Assembly: GCF_001905825.1 (NCBI RefSeq)
Contig: NZ_LIVV01000002.1
Span: 748,441 to 812,440 of the forward strand
Direction of reading: 5' to 3'
Length of the DNA: 64,000 nucleotides
Source: Streptomyces sp. CB02009
Lineage (GTDB): Bacteria; Actinomycetota; Actinomycetes; Streptomycetales; Streptomycetaceae
In this document: positions 60,835 to 64,000 of the stretch, piece by piece
Numbering within the stretch: the first letter of the stretch is position 1
Layout of the letters: every line of letters begins with the position of its first letter
Position numbers and translations under genes: made by a program
Notes under the pieces: model-generated
Database searches by the model: none
The model's input: only the letters and a program-made list of their open reading frames with translations
Told to the model about the DNA's origin: nothing

Positions 60835-61634
60835 GCGGTCCCCACCGGTGCGCCCGCGCCGTCCCGCTCCCACACGGCCCACGGCCGGTCGCCGCGGGTG
60901 TAGGCGGCGTCGAGCGCGGCCCGCTCCTTCACGGTGTCGGTCGGCTTCCAGAACCCGCGGTGCTGGTACGCCACCAGCCGTCCCCGCTTGGCCAGTTGGG
61001 CGCAGCCGTCGGCGACCAGGTCACCGTTCTCCGGTATGTGGTCGAAGACCTCCTGGCGGAGCACGAAGTAGCCGCCGTTCTCCCACAGCGGCATGTCGCT
61101 CACCGCCGTGATGCCCCCCACCAGACCGTCGTCGCCCAGGTCCACGCAGTGGAACGAGGACTGCGGCGGCACCACCATCATCGACGCGCCGGCGTCGCGC
61201 CGGGAGAACCGGTCGATCATCTCCGGCAGCGGGGCGTCGGTGAGCACGTCGGCGTAGTTGGCGAGGAACATCTCGTCGCCGTCCAGGTGGTGCCGCACCC
61301 GGCGCAGCCGCTCCCCGATCGGCGACTCGATGCCGGTCTGCGCGAACGTGATCGTCCAGTCGGCTATGTCGGTGGAGAGCAGCTCGGTCTTCCCGCCCCG
61401 CAGCACGAAGTCGTTGGACGTCGTCTCCTCGTAGGTCAGGAAGAAGTTCTTGATGTGGTGCGCTCCGTACCCGAGGCACAGGATGAACTCCGTGTGCCCG
61501 AAGGACGCGTAGTAGCGCATGACGTGCCAGATCAGCGGACGGGGCCCGACCATCGCCATCGGCTTGGGGATGTCGTCGGAGGCTCCGCTGCGCATGCGCA
61601 GTCCGTAACCGCCGCAGAACAGGACGACCTTCAT
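60831..61634 (-). CDS. rfbF: Glucose-1-phosphate cytidylyltransferase-like nucleotidylyltransferase
   Basis: 267 residues. It starts VVLFCGGYGLRMRSGASDDIPKPMAMVGPRPLIWHVMRYYASFGHTEFILCLGYGAHHIKNFF, matching RfbF/glucose-1-phosphate cytidylyltransferase in length and order, and ends WKPTDTVKERAAL. It would make CDP-glucose from CTP and glucose-1-phosphate, feeding 3,6-dideoxy or branched sugars. Its partner CDP-glucose 4,6-dehydratase is not obvious in the window. Confidence 0.85.
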   Translation of the reverse strand: MKVVLFCGGYGLRMRSGASDDIPKPMAMVGPRPLIWHVMRYYASFGHTEFILCLGYGAHHIKNFFLTYEETTSNDFVLRGGKTELLSTDIADWTITFAQTGIESPIGERLRRVRHHLDGDEMFLANYADVLTDAPLPEMIDRFSRRDAGASMMVVPPQSSFHCVDLGDDGLVGGITAVSDMPLWENGGYFVLRQEVFDHIPENGDLVADGCAQLAKRGRLVAYQHRGFWKPTDTVKERAALDAAYTRGDRPWAVWERDGAGAPVGTA

Positions 61635-62866
61635 GCCTTGACCTCGACAATGCTCAGTTCCGGGATGGGGAAGACCAGCCGGCCGCCCCACTCGTGCACG
61701 AAGGAGAGCTGCTCGACCAGCTCCTCCCGCAGGTTCCACGGCAGGACGAGGACGTAGTCCGGCCGGTCGGCGGCGATCTGCTCGGGGGGCAGGATCGGGA
61801 TGCGGGTGCCCGGCGTGAACCGCCCGTGCTTGTAGGGGTTCCGGTCGACCGTGTAGGCCAGCAGGTCGGGCCGGATGCCGCAGTGGTTGAGCAGGGTGTT
61901 GCCCTTGCCCGGGGCGCCGTAGCCGACGACCGTCTCGCCGCGCTCGGCGGCGTCGATGAGGAACCGCAGGAGGTCCCTGCGCACCTTGGCCACCCGGGCG
62001 GAGAACTCCGCGTACCCGGACAGCTCCTGGAGCCCGGCGGCCTTCTCGCGGTCGAGCACCTCGGCCACCCGGCGGCTCGGCTCGCCGGCGGCCTCGGCAG
62101 GCCGCGCCCACAGCCGGATGGATCCGCCGTGGGTGGGCAGCAGCTCGACGTCCACGAGCGCCAGCCCGCCGCTCGCGAGCGCCCGGGCGGCGGACGCGAC
62201 GGTGTAGTACTGGAAGTGCTCGTGGTAGATGGTGTCGTACTGGTTCTCCTCGATCAGGGTCAGCAGGTGCTGCACCTCGATCGAGACCCAGCCGTCGTCG
62301 GCGACCAGGGCGCGCAGCCCCTCGGTGAAGCCGACCACGTCGGGGATGTGCGCGTACACGTTGTTGGCCACGACCAGGTCCGCCGGGCCGTGCTCGGCGC
62401 GGACGCCCGAGCCGGTCTCCGGGGACAGGAACGCGGTGAGCGTCGGCACACCCGCGTCCCGTGCCGCGCCACCGACGTTCACCGACGGCTCGATGCCGAG
62501 GCAGCGGATCCCCCGGTCCACCACGTGCTTCAGCAGGTATCCGTCGTTGCTCGCGACCTCGACCACGAAGGCGTCGGGGCCGAGCCCGACCCGCTCCGCG
62601 GCGTCGGCGACGAAGGTGCGCGCGTGCTCGACCCAGGAGGTCGAGTACGACGAGAAGTACGCGTACTCCTGGAAGGTCTCCTCTGGCGTGATCAGCGGCG
62701 GGATCTGAGCGAGCCAGCAGTCGGTGCAGACCCGCAGGTGCAGCGGGTACGCGGGCTCGGGCTGGTCGAGTCGGTCCGCGGCGAGGAAGCTCTCGCACGG
62801 CGGAGTCGCCCCCAGGTCGACGACGCTGGTCAACGCCGCCGATCCGCAGAGTCGGCATCGTGTCAT
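61631..62866 (-). CDS. Sugar C-methyltransferase (TylC3-like)
   Basis: 411 residues. The N-terminal zinc ribbon has CRLCGSAALTSVVDLGATPPCESF and CTDCWLAQ; the SAM domain has VVEVASNDGYLLKHVVDRGIRCLGIEPS and YHEHFQYYT, and a C-terminal domain ends ETVVGYGAPGKGNTLLNHCGI. This is the signature of C-methyltransferases that build branched sugars from 4-keto-6-deoxy nucleotides. The glycopolymer therefore probably carries a branched deoxysugar. Confidence 0.9.
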   Translation of the reverse strand: MTRCRLCGSAALTSVVDLGATPPCESFLAADRLDQPEPAYPLHLRVCTDCWLAQIPPLITPEETFQEYAYFSSYSTSWVEHARTFVADAAERVGLGPDAFVVEVASNDGYLLKHVVDRGIRCLGIEPSVNVGGAARDAGVPTLTAFLSPETGSGVRAEHGPADLVVANNVYAHIPDVVGFTEGLRALVADDGWVSIEVQHLLTLIEENQYDTIYHEHFQYYTVASAARALASGGLALVDVELLPTHGGSIRLWARPAEAAGEPSRRVAEVLDREKAAGLQELSGYAEFSARVAKVRRDLLRFLIDAAERGETVVGYGAPGKGNTLLNHCGIRPDLLAYTVDRNPYKHGRFTPGTRIPILPPEQIAADRPDYVLVLPWNLREELVEQLSFVHEWGGRLVFPIPELSIVEVKA

Positions 62867-64000
62867 GTGTTCTGCCCCCCATCTCCGCTCGCGCGGGTGC
62901 TCCGCGACGAGCCGGTCTCTTCGTTCCCTGCCGGCGGCGCGCTGTTCCCGCCGCCCGACCGTCCCGCGATCGCGGTGCGGTACTCCTCGAGGAGGCGCTC
63001 CAGCCCCACGGACGGGCTGAACCCCTTCTCGTAACGGCGCCGGGCCGCCTCGCCCATCTCCCGGTTGCGGTCCGGCTCCGCCGAGATACGGCGGAGTCGG
63101 TCCGCGAGCGAGGACGGATCACCGGGCGTGTGCAGCAGGCCGGTCACCCCGTCCTCGACGAGCTCGACGAAGGCCCCGTGCGCGGCGGCGACGGCGGGGA
63201 CCCCCGCCGCCATCGCCTCCGCGACCACCAGGCCGAAGGTCTCCATGGCCAGCGAAGGAGCCACCACGGCCACCGACCGCGCGAGGGCCCGCCGGCACTC
63301 CGCCGGGTCCCACAGCCCGGCGTACCGGACATCGTCCCGGCCCGCCGCCCAGGCGGTCACCTCGGGCTCCAGCGGCCCCGCCCCGGCGATCACGAGCGGC
63401 AGCCCCACGCCGCCGTCCGCGGCGACCTCGTCCCAGGCCGCCATGAGCAGCCGCACGCCCTTGGCCTCCGCGAGCCGGCCGAGGAAGAGCAGCTGCTCGC
63501 CGGGGCCCGACCGCGCGGTACCCGGGTCGGGCACGAAGTTGTGCTTCACGGCCAGCCGCTCGGGCGGCATGCCGGACCGCACGAGGACGTCGCGCTGCGC
63601 CCCCGAGATGCAGAAGAACCGGTCCACGCCGGACCACCACCGCCGCCGGTTGACCGACAGGCTGACCGCGAGCGGCACCGTCGCCAGCCGGGAGTCGCGG
63701 TAGCAGCCGTGCCGGACGGCGGGCAGCGGCAGCGCCGCCCCGACGCACTCGGTGCACTGCCGGCCGTCCCGGTGCAGCGTGCCGGGCGGGCAGACCTGGG
63801 TGTAGTTGTGCAGCGTGGCGACCACGGGCACGCCGACGTCCGCGCAGGCGGCGAGCACCGAGGGCGACAGGAGCGGGAACACGTTGTGGACGTGCACCAC
63901 GTCCGGCCGGTCGGCGCGGAGCCGGGCGGTGAGCTCCGCGCGGGCCGACGGGTTCCACGGCACGAGCAGCGGCACCGCGACCTTGCCCGCCAGGGAGCGG
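62863..64000 (-). CDS. Glycosyltransferase family 4 (5' end outside window)
   Basis: The frame stays open to the window edge, so the N-terminus is missing. GT-B features are clear: VVHVHNVFPLLSPSVLAACADVGVPVVATLHNYTQ, FLGRLAEAKGVRLLMAAW, and APSLAMETFGLVVAEAMAAGVP with the nucleotide-sugar-binding Glu. It is the first gene seen of the operon and overlaps the methyltransferase start by 4 bp. It probably starts or extends the glycan chain. Confidence 0.9.
   Translation of the reverse strand, partial: RSLAGKVAVPLLVPWNPSARAELTARLRADRPDVVHVHNVFPLLSPSVLAACADVGVPVVATLHNYTQVCPPGTLHRDGRQCTECVGAALPLPAVRHGCYRDSRLATVPLAVSLSVNRRRWWSGVDRFFCISGAQRDVLVRSGMPPERLAVKHNFVPDPGTARSGPGEQLLFLGRLAEAKGVRLLMAAWDEVAADGGVGLPLVIAGAGPLEPEVTAWAAGRDDVRYAGLWDPAECRRALARSVAVVAPSLAMETFGLVVAEAMAAGVPAVAAAHGAFVELVEDGVTGLLHTPGDPSSLADRLRRISAEPDRNREMGEAARRRYEKGFSPSVGLERLLEEYRTAIAGRSGGGNSAPPAGNEETGSSRSTRASGDGGQNT

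Noticed and set aside
1..64000. Many long overlapping open frames on the opposite strand of real genes
   Set aside because: They are by-products of high GC content: Arg/Ala/Gly/Pro-rich, with no recognisable domain, and in the shadow of genes with clear motifs.

Overview
The window is very GC-rich DNA from an actinomycete, most likely Streptomyces. Support for this: strong G/C bias at third codon positions, frequent GTG starts, ATGA/GTGA stop-start overlaps, an AfsR/SARP regulator with an NB-ARC domain, a SpoIIE-type phosphatase with GAF and HATPase domains, a two-domain small laccase, and an LAxTG-type wall-anchoring signal. No rRNA, tRNA, CRISPR array or insertion sequence was seen.

Left part (1-19201): the end of a DUF1684 gene and an M20 amidohydrolase, then a RiPP gene cluster. 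A 56-residue precursor (1726-1896, + strand) ends in a 21-residue core made of Ser, Thr and Cys plus one final Ala. Facing it on the minus strand is an operon read from 16959 down to 2036: ocin-ThiF-like E1 protein with an apparent dead YcaO domain, full YcaO protein, double-domain SagB-type dehydrogenase, LanB glutamylation protein, stand-alone SpaB_C protein, a PqqD-like/M50 protease fusion, ABC ATPase, ABC permease, and a second full YcaO protein. A SARP regulator (17114-19201) sits upstream. The expected product is a heavily azole- and dehydroamino-acid-modified peptide. Only one SpaB_C protein and no LanC cyclase are present, which favours a goadsporin-like linear azol(in)e peptide over a classical thiopeptide or lanthipeptide.

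Middle part (19202-28634): a gene-free stretch with about six to seven copies of a 16-bp repeat, a small hypothetical gene, a sigma factor with a one-TM partner, an MFS exporter, a hypothetical gene, a lipid kinase, a PadR regulator with its membrane partner, and a SpoIIE/GAF/HATPase phosphatase.

Right-middle part (28666-52416): secreted oxidative and carbohydrate functions. These include a cupredoxin/DUF1080 protein coupled to a ThuA/sorbosone-dehydrogenase protein, a small laccase, a single polypeptide with sigma-like, zinc anti-sigma-like, TM and CAP domains, a two-beta-helix protein behind a 21-bp palindrome, a GH114-like lipoprotein, a three-gene GMC oxidoreductase operon, a wall-anchored protein with a PD-(D/E)XK-like motif, a GH1 beta-glucosidase with an MFS partner, a GNAT enzyme and a PAP2 phosphatase.

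Right end (52458 to beyond 64000): one tightly coupled minus-strand operon of eleven genes for a surface glycopolymer or glycolipid: glycosyltransferases, sugar C-methyltransferase, nucleotidylyltransferase, PIG-L deacetylase, SDR epimerase/dehydratase, DUF4910 protein, flippase, pyruvyltransferase, RmlC-like epimerase and HemL-like aminotransferase. Intergenic hairpins separate most convergent units. All functions are read from sequence motifs and family knowledge; no database search was run.
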